64,000 nucleotides of DNA, taken from assembly GCA_022495005.1 (NCBI GenBank), contig JAGYXB010001047.1, forward strand, positions 1,054,001 to 1,118,000. Reading direction: 5' to 3'. The notes below the pieces were generated by a model, which ran no database searches, was not told where the DNA came from, and worked only from the letters and a program-made list of their open reading frames with translations. Source of the DNA: Rhyacophila brunnea. Taxonomy: Eukaryota; Arthropoda; Insecta; Trichoptera; Rhyacophilidae. Position 1 is the first letter of the stretch. Each line of letters starts with the position of its first letter. The position numbers were made by a program, and so were the translations under genes. Shown here piece after piece: positions 1 to 10,074 of this stretch.

Positions 1-479
1 ACACATAAAAAGTAAAAAAAATATTAGGATGCAATGTCCTCGTAAAATAACGACTATATACGAAATAGTAATATACAGTTTCTAAATCAGTTAGCTACCT
101 TGTATGAAAAGTGGGCTAAGGGTGTATTTTAACCCCACTTAAAACCCGGTGACAGGGCGGTAATATATTATTATCATTATTTTTTTCTGTGCAACACGCT
201 CCACTGTTTCTTTCGATAAAGGACGCGTCTTTTTTAATCCGATCCTAGGATATGACGTTTGAAATATTGTCCATCCTCTTCGTCAAAATAAATATTTATC
301 AAAATGTTTTTTTTTTTATAAAAGATCAATATTTTTCATGTTCAATTTAATTTTTTTATCAGTTCGGATGATTTGCCTTTTTTGATTCCGTTATTATTCC
401 GAAGTAAGGATGCAGTTTTTAATGAAATGGTAAAATAAAGTAAACTCACCTTTAGAACAGGGGATAGTTTAATCCACTT
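1..479. other. AT-rich DNA, no gene seen
   Basis: I see AT-rich sequence with homopolymer runs and no convincing open frame, splice-bounded exon or recognisable repeat. Confidence 0.6.
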
Positions 480-775
480 GCGCATATTACACAGGGCGGC
501 TATGGGCAACTACCGAGGGTTAGTTTATCATATTATTTATGTATTGAAGCGGTTAATTGTTACAATAAATTAACCGTCTGAACTGTCAAAATGTGCTGTG
601 TTTTAACAGCACCTCTCTTGGCTGTGTTAACTTTCAGAGCAAAGTTGACAGTTTTGATAGTTTAGACGGCTAACTTATTGTGACAATAATTATAATACCT
701 CAATACATAAATATGATAAACTACCCTCGATAGCTGCCTAGCCGTCTCGTGTATAGAGTAAATGTGCTGAAATTT
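480..775. mobile_element. Palindromic MITE, copy 1
   Basis: The two halves are imperfect reverse complements. The left half reads CTACCGAGGGTTAGTTTATC and the right half ends in the complement of that motif around 705-735. A second inner pair, GGTTAATTGTTACAATAAAT against the region around 655-690, continues the palindrome towards a centre near 610. No coding capacity is visible, so this fits a non-autonomous terminal-inverted-repeat element. A partial copy in the opposite orientation lies at 41845-42077, which shows it is a dispersed family. The ends are fuzzy: similarity between the copies runs a few bases past the obvious inverted repeat, and I could not fix a target-site duplication. The superfamily is unassigned. 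Confidence 0.75.
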
Positions 776-1279
776 GAAAAATATGACAGAATGTATTCGC
801 TATATTCCATTATTTGAATTAATATGGAGATAAATTCATATTTTTACTTGAAAATCATTTATTTGCATAGTTCAATTACTGCTTAAACCATTGTCTAACA
901 TAATAATATATTTACATCAATAATGTAGTTGCGTCCTTGTTCCGTTTTTTTTAACCCTCTTCTTCGACTTCATATCATTAAAATCAATACCACCTGATCA
1001 AGACATAGCTGATACCGCTACAATGAATCTGTCCGACCGAGAATTCACCGACAAACTTGTTCTATTCGAAAACTGAATCCAGGGCATACAAGAGATAGCC
1101 GACAGACTACGTAAGTCGTCTCAAGCTTCGTCAGCTGAAAAAAGTCAATGTGAAAACAAAATATTTTGTGAAAAATCATCTGTGCTGGTCCGGATATTGT
1201 CATGTTATTTACATGACCACACTTTTTCTTATGATGGCAACACAACGCAAAAAGGCTACCTGAGGACGCATGCACGCGT
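776..1279. other. AT-rich DNA, nothing recognised
   Basis: Only short open frames without family resemblance are present. Confidence 0.5.
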
Positions 1280-1980
1280 CGACTAGTTTGAACAACGTTC
1301 GGTTGAACTATTTCCGGTGCAAAAAGCGGACGGCTTTTTAACTCGAAGGCGAAGCAAGATTAGCTCTCTCAGTTTCTGACGTCGGTACGAAGAACATCGC
1401 GCTCCGTTCCGGGCCTCTGGCCGAAGCACATGGCTCTCAGTTTCTGACGTCTCGAAACGATTATCATGGCACTCGTTTTCTGGTCGCCAACCGAAAGACG
1501 TTTCTCTCAGGCCATGGAAACCGAAGGAAGCCCATAGTCCCGAAACCCTTGACGACACACGATGGAGGGTCAGACCTCGATTCCGCCTTGGAAGGAATCG
1601 AGGACGAAAGGAGATGAGATCATTTTATCGTGGTATTTATTTTAATCCATTTCGTTACGGTCCACCGAAACTAGCATTTTATATGTGATTTAAATTATTT
1701 TATGGCAGGCGCTCGTAACGATTAATTAATTATACACCTTTATATTTACACTCTCGCCTGCTATTTATTCTTATACATCAATTATACTTCTGTTAAAATT
1801 TAATACCCGCGTTTTATTTAATTACCTTTATTATTGTCTCTATGCGTTTCATAGATTGGCGTGGCGCTCAAACCGAGATATTCATCATTTTATTATAATG
1901 TATTTTATATTACAGCAATAACCGAATGAGTAACGTATACCGACAGGTGACTGAGGTTTTGGAGGTCATGTCAACCTACT
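1280..1980. other. GC-richer block next to LTR-like repeats, unresolved
   Basis: Positions 1280-1620 are clearly richer in C and G than the surroundings. They contain a direct repeat, GCTCTCAGTTTCTGACGTC-like, near 1360-1383 and 1432-1451. The block runs straight into the LTR-like copy at 1981-2194 and could be the upstream part of the same long terminal repeat (inference). The open frame on the minus strand here has no family resemblance that I recognise, so I do not call a gene. Confidence 0.35.
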
Positions 1981-2194
1981 CACGACCCTGCTCCCCGCGT
2001 CTCATTGCTCTGCCGCACTCCTATCCTCTATCCCATATCCACGCTCCCCGCACCTGCCTTTCTCTCATAATTCCAATCCAAATCCCATTCTTTCCTACCA
2101 TCCTACCCACACCCCAACACCCCTTTTTCCCTACGTTACAATCTGACCAATTGTCATAATACCCACCTTACCTACCTATTTTTCCTACGTTACA
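1981..2194 (+). repeat. LTR-like repeat, copy A (end part)
   Basis: A C-rich stretch that starts like copy C (CGACCCTGC...CCCGCGTCTCATT) and ends in CCTACGTTACA, so it closes with CA as retroviral-type LTRs do. Two bases after its end a primer-binding-like sequence begins, which is the expected spacing for a 5' LTR. A related copy in reverse orientation (B) follows at once, and a third (C) lies beyond that. The left boundary of the LTR is not resolved and may lie further upstream. Confidence 0.6.
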
Positions 2195-2231
2195 TTTGGC
2201 GCCCAACGTGGGGTGCCAAATGTAACGTAGG
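2184..2231. repeat. Perfect 17-bp hairpin around the primer site
   Basis: Bases 2184-2200 and 2215-2231 are exact reverse complements (CCTACGTTACATTTGGC), leaving a 14-base loop that is most of the primer-binding-like sequence. The hairpin is the junction of two inverted LTR-like ends. The similarity continues imperfectly on both sides out to about 2093 and 2300. Confidence 0.85.
2197..2213 (+). promoter_or_regulatory. tRNA-Lys-type primer-binding site
   Basis: The 17 bases TGGCGCCCAACGTGGGG match the standard primer-binding sequence complementary to the 3' end of tRNA-Lys(CUU), used to prime minus-strand DNA synthesis in many LTR elements. It begins two bases after the CA that ends the upstream repeat, as expected. 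It is not followed by gag or pol; an inverted repeat copy begins within ten bases, so the site is an orphan relic. The assignment to tRNA-Lys rests on recalled primer-site sequence and was not checked against tRNAs of this genome. Confidence 0.65.
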
Positions 2232-2344
2232 AATAATAGACGGTATTATGACAATTGATCAGATTGTAACGTAGGGAAAAAGGGTGTGGGAGTGTGGGTA
2301 GGATTTATGATGGATAGGATGGGAATTAGGATGGGAAGGGAAAC
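2221..2344 (-). repeat. LTR-like repeat, copy B (inverted)
   Basis: Reading on the minus strand, this copy ends in the same CCTACGTTACA as copies A and C. Its segment 2249-2344 is an exact reverse complement of 2377-2472 in copy C (96 of 96 bases), so B and C arose by a recent inverted duplication rather than as two old independent insertions. A short spacer of 32 bases (2345-2376) separates the two arms. Confidence 0.75.
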
Positions 2345-2472
2345 GACCCTGCATTCCCGCGTCTCATTTCTCTGCCGTTTCCCTTCCCATCCTAATTCCC
2401 ATCCTATCCATCATAAATCCTACCCACACTCCCACACCCTTTTTCCCTACGTTACAATCTGATCAATTGTCA
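2345..2472 (+). repeat. LTR-like repeat, copy C, first part
   Basis: The third copy of the LTR-like repeat, same orientation as A. It is interrupted after TGATCAATTGTCA by the LINE inserted at 2473. The remainder of the copy resumes at 6343 and runs to about 6384, again ending in CCTACGTTACA. The 96-base perfect inverted repeat with copy B ends at the insertion junction, showing that the palindrome predates the LINE. Confidence 0.75.
2456..2472. repeat. Target-site duplication, left
   Basis: AATCTGATCAATTGTCA, identical to 6326-6342. The first bases could be shared with the LINE's terminal A run, so the true duplication is 15 to 17 bases. Confidence 0.85.
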
Positions 2473-2475
2473 GCT

Positions 2476-2935
2476 CATATAGTTGCGCTGTTGTAGAACT
2501 CGACTACTTAGGAAAAACGCTACTGGTCGGATCACTGTACTGCGCGCCGTCGGTGCACATCGATGAATCGCTGACCGGCATGAGCAGGCTAATGAACACT
2601 TCAAAGGGTCACAGGCTGTTACTCGGAGGCGACGTAAACGCAAAGAGCATCTGGTGGGGCAATCGACGTACTGATAGCAGAGGCACAGCCGTGTCAGATT
2701 TTTTAGCATAGCACGACCTAAACGTATTAAACGAGGGTTCTGTCCCAACGTTTGAAACGATCAGAGGAACTCGTAAGCTGGAAAGCTACGAGTATATTGA
2801 TATTACTGCGTGTTCCAACGCTCTGCTCACCAGAGTTGAAAATTGGAGAGTATGTCGTGATGCAGCGTTGGAATCCGACCACAATGCGATTGTTTTTTCA
2901 TTACAGGCCGCAGATAGCTACGCTGCAAATAAAAA
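2476..2935 (+). pseudogene. LINE endonuclease domain, N-terminally truncated
   Basis: Translation shows LLLGGDVNAKSIWWG, the motif around the conserved Asp and Asn of the exonuclease/endonuclease/phosphatase fold, and later ESDHNAIVF, the SDH motif that closes the domain. These residues would nick the genomic target. The amino-terminal part of the domain is missing because the copy begins at 2473. A TAG stop interrupts the frame near 2708. It continues into a linker ending at a TGA at 3183. Confidence 0.8.
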
Positions 2936-4630
2936 TTCAAATGTCAATCAACAGCGACCAGGTTTGCTTAAGACGTCCAAGGCTAACTGGATAGATTTTG
3001 GGTTTGCACTTATTCCCCAGATTCAGGATCGCGGTATCACTGTAGATAGTTTGGATAGCGTCACAGACGCACATGAGCTCGAAAACATTGTCAAAGAATG
3101 GTCATTGGCGAACGAGTCGGCATGCGAGAGCACGATGGTGCGCTCTTCGGGCAAAGGATTCCAAAGAAAAAGTAATCCATGGTGAAGTCCGAAACTGGAT
3201 ACACTGAAGACGGTTTTTAGAGTAGCAAGGACAAAATTTCGAAATTCAGGCGTGGTTCGACGGCCGTTCACTCAACAGATTTTTGAAGCCGCAAAGAATA
3301 AGTATGAAACTGCGATTGCGGAAGTGAAATTAGAAAGCTGGAAGAGCCATTGCTCGGCTCAGGGAAAAGAGAATGTATGGTCTAGTCTTCAGAGATTGCT
3401 CAAAAGTAAGGCAATTAAACCGCCTGAAACTCTGACAATCAACGGTCGCATGACCTCTTCGGCCCTCGAATCTGCAGAGGCTCTTCATGCGTATTTTTTC
3501 CAGACGACAGTATTGCACATGAAACGGAGCAACAGACATTGATCCGAAATGCCGCCTCGATTCCTTCAAAGGAAGATGACGACGAGAACTTTACTCTCGA
3601 GGAGGTCGAAAGAACAATGAGGCTGTTCAATCCAGCTAAAGCTCCGGGACACGGCAGCTTCACTGCGGATATCTGTCTCAATTCATTTTTAACTGTTCCT
3701 AGCATAGTTGTCGCTCTTTATAATGCTTGTTTTCGAATTGGTCATTTTCCAAAATTCTGGAAGGTAGCTAGAGTGGTGGTCATTCCCAAACCGGGAAAGG
3801 ACGACTACGCTAACGTCTCGTCATATCGGCCCATCGGATTGATGCCCGTGTTCGGTTAAGTACTCGAAAAATTATTTATTAATCGAGTTTCCTGCAAACT
3901 TCAGACTAAACATCTGCTCAGCGAATACCAGTACGGTTTCACCCCTCAAAAGTACTGAAGACGCGCTTCATGCAGCAATTGATAGAATCAGGGGGGCTAA
4001 CCGCGATGGTCAGCTCGTAGTGGCGGTATCTCTTGATATCAAAGGCGCATTTGACAACGCATGGTGGCCATATCTTCTTCAACAGTTGAAATCTAAAAAT
4101 TGTCCCGCTAACATTTTCAGGCTCATAAAAAACTATCTATCCGACCGAGAAGTCTTCGTTAAATATGCTGGAGCATCTTTTACCAAAGAGACATCAAAGG
4201 GATGCATACAAGGTTCGTCTTGCGGCCCAGTACTGTGGAACATAGTTCTCGACGATCTTCTCTCTATGCCGTTTCCTGAAGGTGTACACGCACAGGCCTT
4301 TGCTGATGATGTATTGCTGATTATGGAATCCAAAGAACTTAGTTCTCTAAAAACCATGACTAACAGCGTGCTGGAGAGCGTCGAGGCCTGGGGAAGGAAG
4401 GTCAAACTGTCTTTCTCCGCGGAGAAAACGAAGGCCTTATTCTTTACTAGGAGGCGCGTCTCTCCGCCTTTGCTGGTGATGAATGGGTAACCTCTATCTT
4501 TTTCTAGGGATTTTAAACTTTTAGGGGTAGTAATCGATGACAAACTAAATTGGTCAAAGCACGCGGACAGCATCTGCAAAAGAGCAGCGGTGACTTCGCT
4601 CAACCTAGCAAGAATGGCCAAACCCACATG
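2936..4630 (+). pseudogene. LINE linker and reverse transcriptase, broken
   Basis: Recognisable blocks are an FNPAKAPGHG-like motif (about 3625-3655), SSYRPIGLMPVFG (about 3821-3856), SLDIKGAFDNAWW (about 4032-4070), the QGSSCGPVLWN block (about 4210-4242) and the catalytic FADDVLLI (about 4300-4323). These are the fingers and palm of a non-LTR reverse transcriptase, with the DD pair intact. Breaks are a TGA near 3183, an early TGA near 3540, a TAA at 3857-3859, a frameshift near 3950 and a TAA at about 4488. Codons after 4500 carry on the thumb region in the same frame to about 4760. Confidence 0.85.
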
Positions 4631-4692
4631 GGGTGTATCTTCTGAAGCTCTTCGAATTCTCTACACTTGTGCTATTGAGCCTATGATCACGT

Positions 4693-5517
4693 ATGCGGCC
4701 AGCATATGGTATGAAGCTGCCAAACGGAAAAAACATAGCAAAAAAACTCAATACGGTTCAGCGAGCACTAGCGATACGAATATGCAGAGCTTACCGAACG
4801 GCTTCGCTCAATTCAACGCAAGCTCTAGCAGGACTTATGCCTCTAGATTTACGTTTAAAACAAATCGCTCTCATTTACAGCGCTAAGAAGGGCGAGGAGG
4901 GCCTCGCAGGTTTTCTGCCTGACGACAGGCTTTACGAAAAACCGGTGGACTATAGAAGGCTGCCACACCCGGCTAGACTATTTTCTGAAGTGGTTTCTTA
5001 TCCTGCAACGTTGGAAAGCAATAACATGCCGATTTTCACGGATGGGAGCAAAATTGATGGCGGTACTGGTGCAGGGTTTGTGGCATACATTAATGGCGGT
5101 GATATAGCGGCTCGTAAGTACCGCCTTGCCAGCTATTGTACGGTTATGCAGGCCGAACTCTATGCCATCCAATGCGCTCTGGAGTGGGCAGGCTCAGATC
5201 CAATCCAACGAAAGCTCACCGAAAACCATAGTATTTGTATTTATTCGGACTCCAAAAGCTCAATCCAAGCAATTGGAGATCCCTTGTCTACTAATCCGAT
5301 TGTATTTTTTATTCACAGCGAGTTCGCAATACTGAGACGGCACCACCCCGAGGTGCACTTCAAGTGGATAAGGGGACACACCGGGATAGAAGGAAATGAA
5401 AGAGCTGACAAATTGGCTCGGCATGGTGCCTCTGAACCCAAGACCGCGATAGCTTATGACAAATTTCCTCTGAGCTACGCGAAAATTACAATTTCAGATA
5501 TGGTGAAAAACGAATAG
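4693..5517 (+). pseudogene. LINE thumb region and RNase H domain
   Basis: A 274-codon open stretch. The first 100 residues are the connection after the reverse transcriptase. The RNase H domain then has all the catalytic landmarks: FTDGSKIDGGTGAG (first Asp), AELYAIQCALEW (Glu), IYSDSKSSIQAI (second Asp) and WIRGHTGIEGNERADKLA (His/Asp). The domain therefore keeps the acidic metal-binding set, even though the element as a whole is broken by frameshifts upstream. It would degrade RNA in RNA-DNA hybrids during second-strand synthesis. The open frame ends in a TAG at 5515-5517. Confidence 0.9.
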
Positions 5518-5919
5518 AACTCACGATACATAAACTCATCAACAGGGGAGTTGACCCGAAAGTTTTTACCTTCAATTTTGGCAGCACGAGACGTCAGGGT
5601 GCATAAGGGGCTGTGTTTTGAGATGACTCAGATTCTTACAGGTCACGGAATCGTGCGAGCATACCTGCACCGGTTTAAAATAACATCTGATGGAAAGTGT
5701 CCATGCGAGGACGGGAGCGACCAGGACGTCCTACATTTACTCCTAGATTGCCAAATCTTTAGCAAGGAGCGGCACAACCTGAACTTTGTATTACAGATGG
5801 CAGATGCGGACATTCGAGAACTTCCGGGGACCATGGCAAACGAGGCCGAAAGAGATGCACTTTTTAATTTCTGTATTGATGTAATAAAAAGAATAAAAAT
5901 AATAAATGGTGACATGTAA
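5518..5919 (+). pseudogene. LINE C-terminal segment with Cys-His motif
   Basis: The frame contains KCPCEDGSDQDVLHLLLDC, the CxC...H...C arrangement seen at the carboxyl end of I/R1/Jockey-type polyproteins and thought to bind nucleic acid. It follows the RNase H domain after a short gap containing a stop, then ends with a TAA at 5917-5919. It is most likely part of the same ORF2, separated by mutation. Confidence 0.8.
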
Positions 5920-6325
5920 AGATGATTCATGCTTTTCAGATCCAGTGACTGCAATCATATAAGATAGGATAAGTATATGCTCAGAATATCAGTCCTATGC
6001 GACATTTCTTTTACCACGGGAAAAAACTCGACTACAAATCGCAGTCCTCAGTTCCCAATGAATACGACAAAATATTCATCAGAATCACCTCCGCCTTGCG
6101 CTACTAAGAATTTTCCAGGGTTTTGCAAGGCGGTTTCATAGGCCCTGGCCGAATTTAAATTAGCAATACCCGATGCGGGTAGAAGAACAGTTTTCAATAA
6201 GGCATATTCTCTCAGCCGGCACAATTTTCATTTGACTAGCATCAAGTAGAGTAGTTTGCGTGCCAAAGTCCTTAAGAAATCTCGATAGTAAATGCGAGGT
6301 ATCCATAAAGGCATATAGAAAAAAA
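5920..6325 (+). other. LINE 3' untranslated tail
   Basis: Non-coding sequence between the ORF2 stop and the A-rich end (ATAGAAAAAAA) that abuts the right target-site duplication. Confidence 0.75.
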
Positions 6326-6342
6326 AATCTGATCAATTGTCA
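6326..6342. repeat. Target-site duplication, right
   Basis: An exact copy of 2456-2472 at the 3' end of the LINE. It is followed by the rest of LTR-like copy C. Confidence 0.85.
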
Positions 6343-6385
6343 TAATACCCACCTTACCTACCCTATATTATTCCTACGTTACAAT
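6343..6385 (+). repeat. LTR-like repeat, copy C, remainder
   Basis: Continues copy C after the LINE: TAATACCCACCTTACC matches copy A at about 2156-2171, and the copy closes in CCTACGTTACA. No primer-binding sequence follows, so copy C is either a solo or a 3' repeat. Confidence 0.75.
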
Positions 6386-6860
6386 ATGCACCAGATTAGC
6401 GACGAGTAAGATATCGAGAGTGTTAATAGTTTTAAAAACATGGGGTTGCACATCACGGGAGATAGGATTTTCTAAAGCTTTCTATCCTATCTGAATGGGT
6501 GAAACAACATTCAACTCGGTGCGGAATGTCCAGCACTCGTGAGTGTGCTTGGATAAAATCAAGTGCCGCCTAGTCAACACCTGTATTCTGACGGTCCTAC
6601 TTTATTGTAGTAAGTCATGGCACCTTACGAAGTCTTAGACTCTTAAAGCAACCTTATGAGCATATAAAATAGGTTTCCGCGGATGATACTGGATGTGCGG
6701 TCAGTGCGGTGGTATGACTTGAACGGGGTAAAGGAGCAGACCATGCAAAGTAAAGAAACGACGGTGGACCCGACTCAACCACCAACTACCGATGCCTTAA
6801 GAAGACGTCAACCCGGCCTGTCTGTTCATTAAGTCAATCAAATTCAGGTGTCCTGAAATG
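6386..6860. other. Unassigned sequence before a LINE tail
   Basis: Moderate GC and no intact frame. The right part (after about 6700) may belong to the LINE fragment that follows. I recognise nothing else. Confidence 0.4.
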
Positions 6861-7010
6861 TTGCTAAATGCCATATGCAGAGTTACTTATCCGGCCGAGC
6901 TACGGGCTGCTGGCATAACATTGGCAAACGCAAGAAGACTGGCGAGCAACAAGGATTCTTAGAGACACCGCGTGGTGTCCATATGCTCCATCTGAAGAAC
7001 GGAGAGGGAT
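6861..7010 (+). pseudogene. RTE-like LINE, C-terminal fragment 1
   Basis: The plus-strand frame reads ELRAAGITLANARRLASNKDS, then a stop where Trp is expected, then RHRVVS. This is the extreme carboxyl end typical of RTE-type endonuclease/reverse-transcriptase proteins (pattern: ...GLTW.EA..LA.DR..WR..V). It lacks every upstream domain, as expected for a 5'-truncated copy. The minus-strand piece at 12590-12895 carries the same segment. Confidence 0.7.
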
Positions 7011-7680
7011 AAAAAAGAGAATCACTGTTAGAACCTTGATTTTTCAAAACTCTATTTGACTTACAAAACGATATGCACAATTAAAAGCTTCTTCGTTTCT
7101 ATAGCTTTAATCGTAGTTTACTAATAATTAAAACCATATTATAGACATAATATTATCATTCCGTTCATCGCATATCACAGCTGACACTATTACATGTTAT
7201 TGTATATAATTCATATCCACAGTATGAGAAGCTTTCTTACGTGAATGACAGGTCGGATTCCAGGGGGTGAGACGCCCTTGGGAGAAGGGTGAGTGATCAG
7301 GAGACCAGGGCAGGAGATTGATGATGCGTCGACTGACCTTTGTTATCTCCAGAATAGACTGTGCATCACGAATATAACACACATACATAATATAATAATA
7401 TAACGGCGAATCTGGTCGTCTAATAATAGAAACCTTATGTTGATATACCAACAATAATTTTATTGTGTAGACTAGAAAAACGTACCAATTCGTGCTGAAT
7501 TTTTCAAAAAATCCATAGATAAAAAGATAATACTATACCTATTTTATGTCAACACATTTATTTAATATTAAAACCTTTTTTAATTTTAGATGTCCACCAA
7601 TGAACGTAGGCGACACTAATTTACTAGCCATTCTCAAAAAAAATTTCTAATGCAGTTAATATATAAATATATTTATAAAC
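7011..7680. other. AT-rich DNA, nothing recognised
   Basis: No gene or repeat that I can name. A slightly GC-richer patch at about 7240-7340 has no identifiable product. Confidence 0.5.
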
Positions 7681-9952
7681 TACTAGCTGAAGTACCCGGC
7701 TTCGCACAGGGTCGCTTCGTGGTTATATTTATCTTAGATATTTGAAAAATAATAAGAGGTAATTATTTTTTTTATTATTAAAATATCTGTGTAATAAAAT
7801 ATGGCAATATGTAAATAATTCTAATAGGAGTAAAGGTCAAACATAAGAACACTAAATTAAAATCGAATCCAAAATATGAAAACGTTATTAATGTTATTAA
7901 TATGTAGTAAAAAAAAATCAAAATTGGATGGGACAAACAAACTACAAACTTTGTATGTTATATAATAATAATTTAGAAACCTTCGTAGGTGTGCGCACAC
8001 AACTGACAAAAGTTTCATCGCAATATCGCAAACGCATACGAATAGTAAAAGAAGATGATTTTCTAATTCAGAAATCTTCGTGGGCATGCGCATGATAACT
8101 CATCAAAGTTTCATTGCAATCGGATTAATGGTATAGGAACGCATACGAATAGAAGAAGAAGAAGATGGTTGTACTAATTCAAAAACCTTCGCGGCGTGCG
8201 CACAACAACTGGTCAAAATTTCATCACAATCGGATGAATGGCATAAGAACGCATACAAATAGAAGAATAAAAAGATGGTTGTACTAATTCAGAAACCTTT
8301 GCGGGCGTGTGCACAACAACTGGTCAAAATTTCATCACAATCGGATGAATGGCATAAGAACGCATACAAATAGAAGAAGAAAAAGATGGTTGTACTAATT
8401 CAGAAACTTTTGCGGACGTGTGCACAACAACTGGTCAAAATTTCATCACAATCGGATGAATGGCATAAGAATGCATACAAATAGAAGAAGAAAAATATGA
8501 TTGTACTAATTCAGAAACCTTTGCAGGCAAGGGCACAACACTTGATCAAAATGTCATTGCAATCGGATGAATGGTATAGGAACGCATACGAATAGAAGTA
8601 GAAGATGATTTTCTAATTCAGAAATCTTCGTGGGCATACGCACGACAACTCACCAAAGTTTCATTGCAATCGGATGAATGGTGTAGGTAGGCATTCGAAT
8701 AGAAGAAGAAGATGATGGTTGTACTAATTCAGAAACCTTTGCAGGCGTGCGCACGACAACTCACCAAAGTTTCATTGCAATCGGATCAATGGTATAGGAA
8801 CGCATACGAATAGAAGAAGAAGAAGACGGTTGTACTAATTCAGAAACCTTCGCGGGCTTGCGCACAACAACTGGTCAAAATTTCATCGCAATTGGATGAA
8901 TGGTATAAGAACGCATACGAATAGAAGAAGATAGAATTGAAGAAAAAGAAGATGAAAATGGTTGTATCAATTCAGAAACCTTTGCGGGCGTGAACACAAC
9001 ACATAATCAAATTTTCATTGCAATCGGATGAATGGTATAGGAACGCATACGAATAGAAGAAGAAGAAGATGGTTGTACTAATTCAGAACTCTTCGCGGGC
9101 GTGCTCACAACAACTGTTCAAAATTTCATCGCATCGGATGAATGGTATAAGAACGCATACAAACAGAAGAAAAAGAAAATAGTTGTAACAATTCAGAAAC
9201 CTTTGCGGCGTGAGCACAACGCTTGATCAAAATTTCATTGCAATCGGATGAATGGTATAGGAACGCATACGAATAGAAGATAGAATAGAAGAAGAAGACG
9301 GTTGTACTAATTCAGAAACCACAACAACTGACAAAGGTTTCATCGCAATCGGATGAATGGTATAGGGACCATACGAATAAAAGAAGATAGAATGAAGAAG
9401 AAGAAGAAGAAGATGGTTGTACTAATTCAGAAACCTTTGCGGGTGTTGGCACAATTACTGACGAAAATTTTATTGCAATCGGATCAATGGAATAGGAACG
9501 CATACGAATAGAAGAAGAAGAAGAAGAAGGTGGTTGTACTAATTCAAAAACCATTGCGGGTGTTACCACAACAACTGACGAAGGTTTCATTGCAATCGGA
9601 TCAATGGAATAGGGACCATACGAATGAAAGAAGATAGAATGAAGAAGAAGAAGAAGAAGATGATAATTTTTCTAATTCAGAAACCTTCATGGGTGTGCAT
9701 ACAACCACTTACCAAAATTTCATTGGAATCGGATGAATTGTATAGGAACCATACGAATAAAAGAAAATATAATAAAGAAGAAGAAGAAGATGATGATTTT
9801 TCTAATTCAGAAACCTTCATGGGTGTGCATGCAACCACTTACCAAAATTTCATTGCAATCGGATGAATGGTATAGGAACGCATGCGGGACAGATACACAG
9901 ACAGACAGACATACAGACAGACAGACATTCATTTTTATATATTAGTATAGCC
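7681..9952 (+). repeat. Retroposon-tail-derived tandem array, about 17 units
   Basis: It opens with CTGAAGTACCCGGCTTCGC and closes with repeated CAGA followed by ATTTTTATATATTAGTATA, the kind of start and end seen in short RTE/SINE-like retroposons. Between them a unit of roughly 110-125 bases repeats about 17 times. Each unit carries TAATTCAGAAACCTTYGCGG, then TTTCATYGCAATCGGATGAA, then GGTATAGGAACGCATACGAA, then a purine-rich GAAGAAGAAGA stretch of variable length. Neighbouring units differ by many substitutions, so the array is not recent. Open frames through it come only from the GAA/TTC runs. Confidence 0.85.
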
Positions 9953-10074
9953 TATACTCTTTCCGCAAGTGCAAGCAATAAGTTTACAAAGTTTTATCGC
10001 AATCGGATGAACGGTATGGCTGCGCATTAAATACGAACAAACAAACACACAAATATTAATTTTTATATATTAGA
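9953..10074 (+). repeat. Further copy of the retroposon tail
   Basis: Carries TTTATCGCAATCGGATGAAC and again ends in ATTTTTATATATTAGA, matching the last unit of the array next door. It is a separate, single-unit copy. Confidence 0.75.

Larger units (their letters stand above)
2473..6325 (+). mobile_element. 5'-truncated RNase H-bearing non-LTR retrotransposon
   Basis: The insert starts inside the apurinic-type endonuclease domain and runs through reverse transcriptase, RNase H and a C-terminal cysteine-histidine motif to an untranslated tail that ends in a run of A. The 17 bases AATCTGATCAATTGTCA immediately before it (2456-2472) recur immediately after it (6326-6342), the target-site duplication expected of target-primed reverse transcription. 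The domain order EN-RT-RNase H-CCHC fits the I/R1/LOA/Jockey group of LINEs; the exact clade is not resolved. Several stops and at least two frameshifts make it inactive. Confidence 0.9.

Noticed and set aside
1926..2159. 77-codon plus-strand open frame
   Set aside because: It is a by-product of the C-rich LTR-like repeat; low-complexity Pro/Ser/Leu translation.
2197..2213. Evidence of an endogenous retrovirus
   Set aside because: Only a primer-binding-like site and LTR-like ends are present; no gag, pol or env sequence accompanies them, so an LTR retrotransposon relic is all that can be said.
4133..4627. Minus-strand 164-codon frame
   Set aside because: Antisense shadow of the LINE reverse transcriptase.
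9312..9945. Open frames of 70-92 codons on both strands
   Set aside because: They are translations of GAA/TTC runs in the tandem array.
7681..9952. CRISPR-like spaced repeats
   Set aside because: Units are long, degenerate and joined head to tail without unique spacers, and the genome is eukaryotic; it is a retroposon-derived tandem array.
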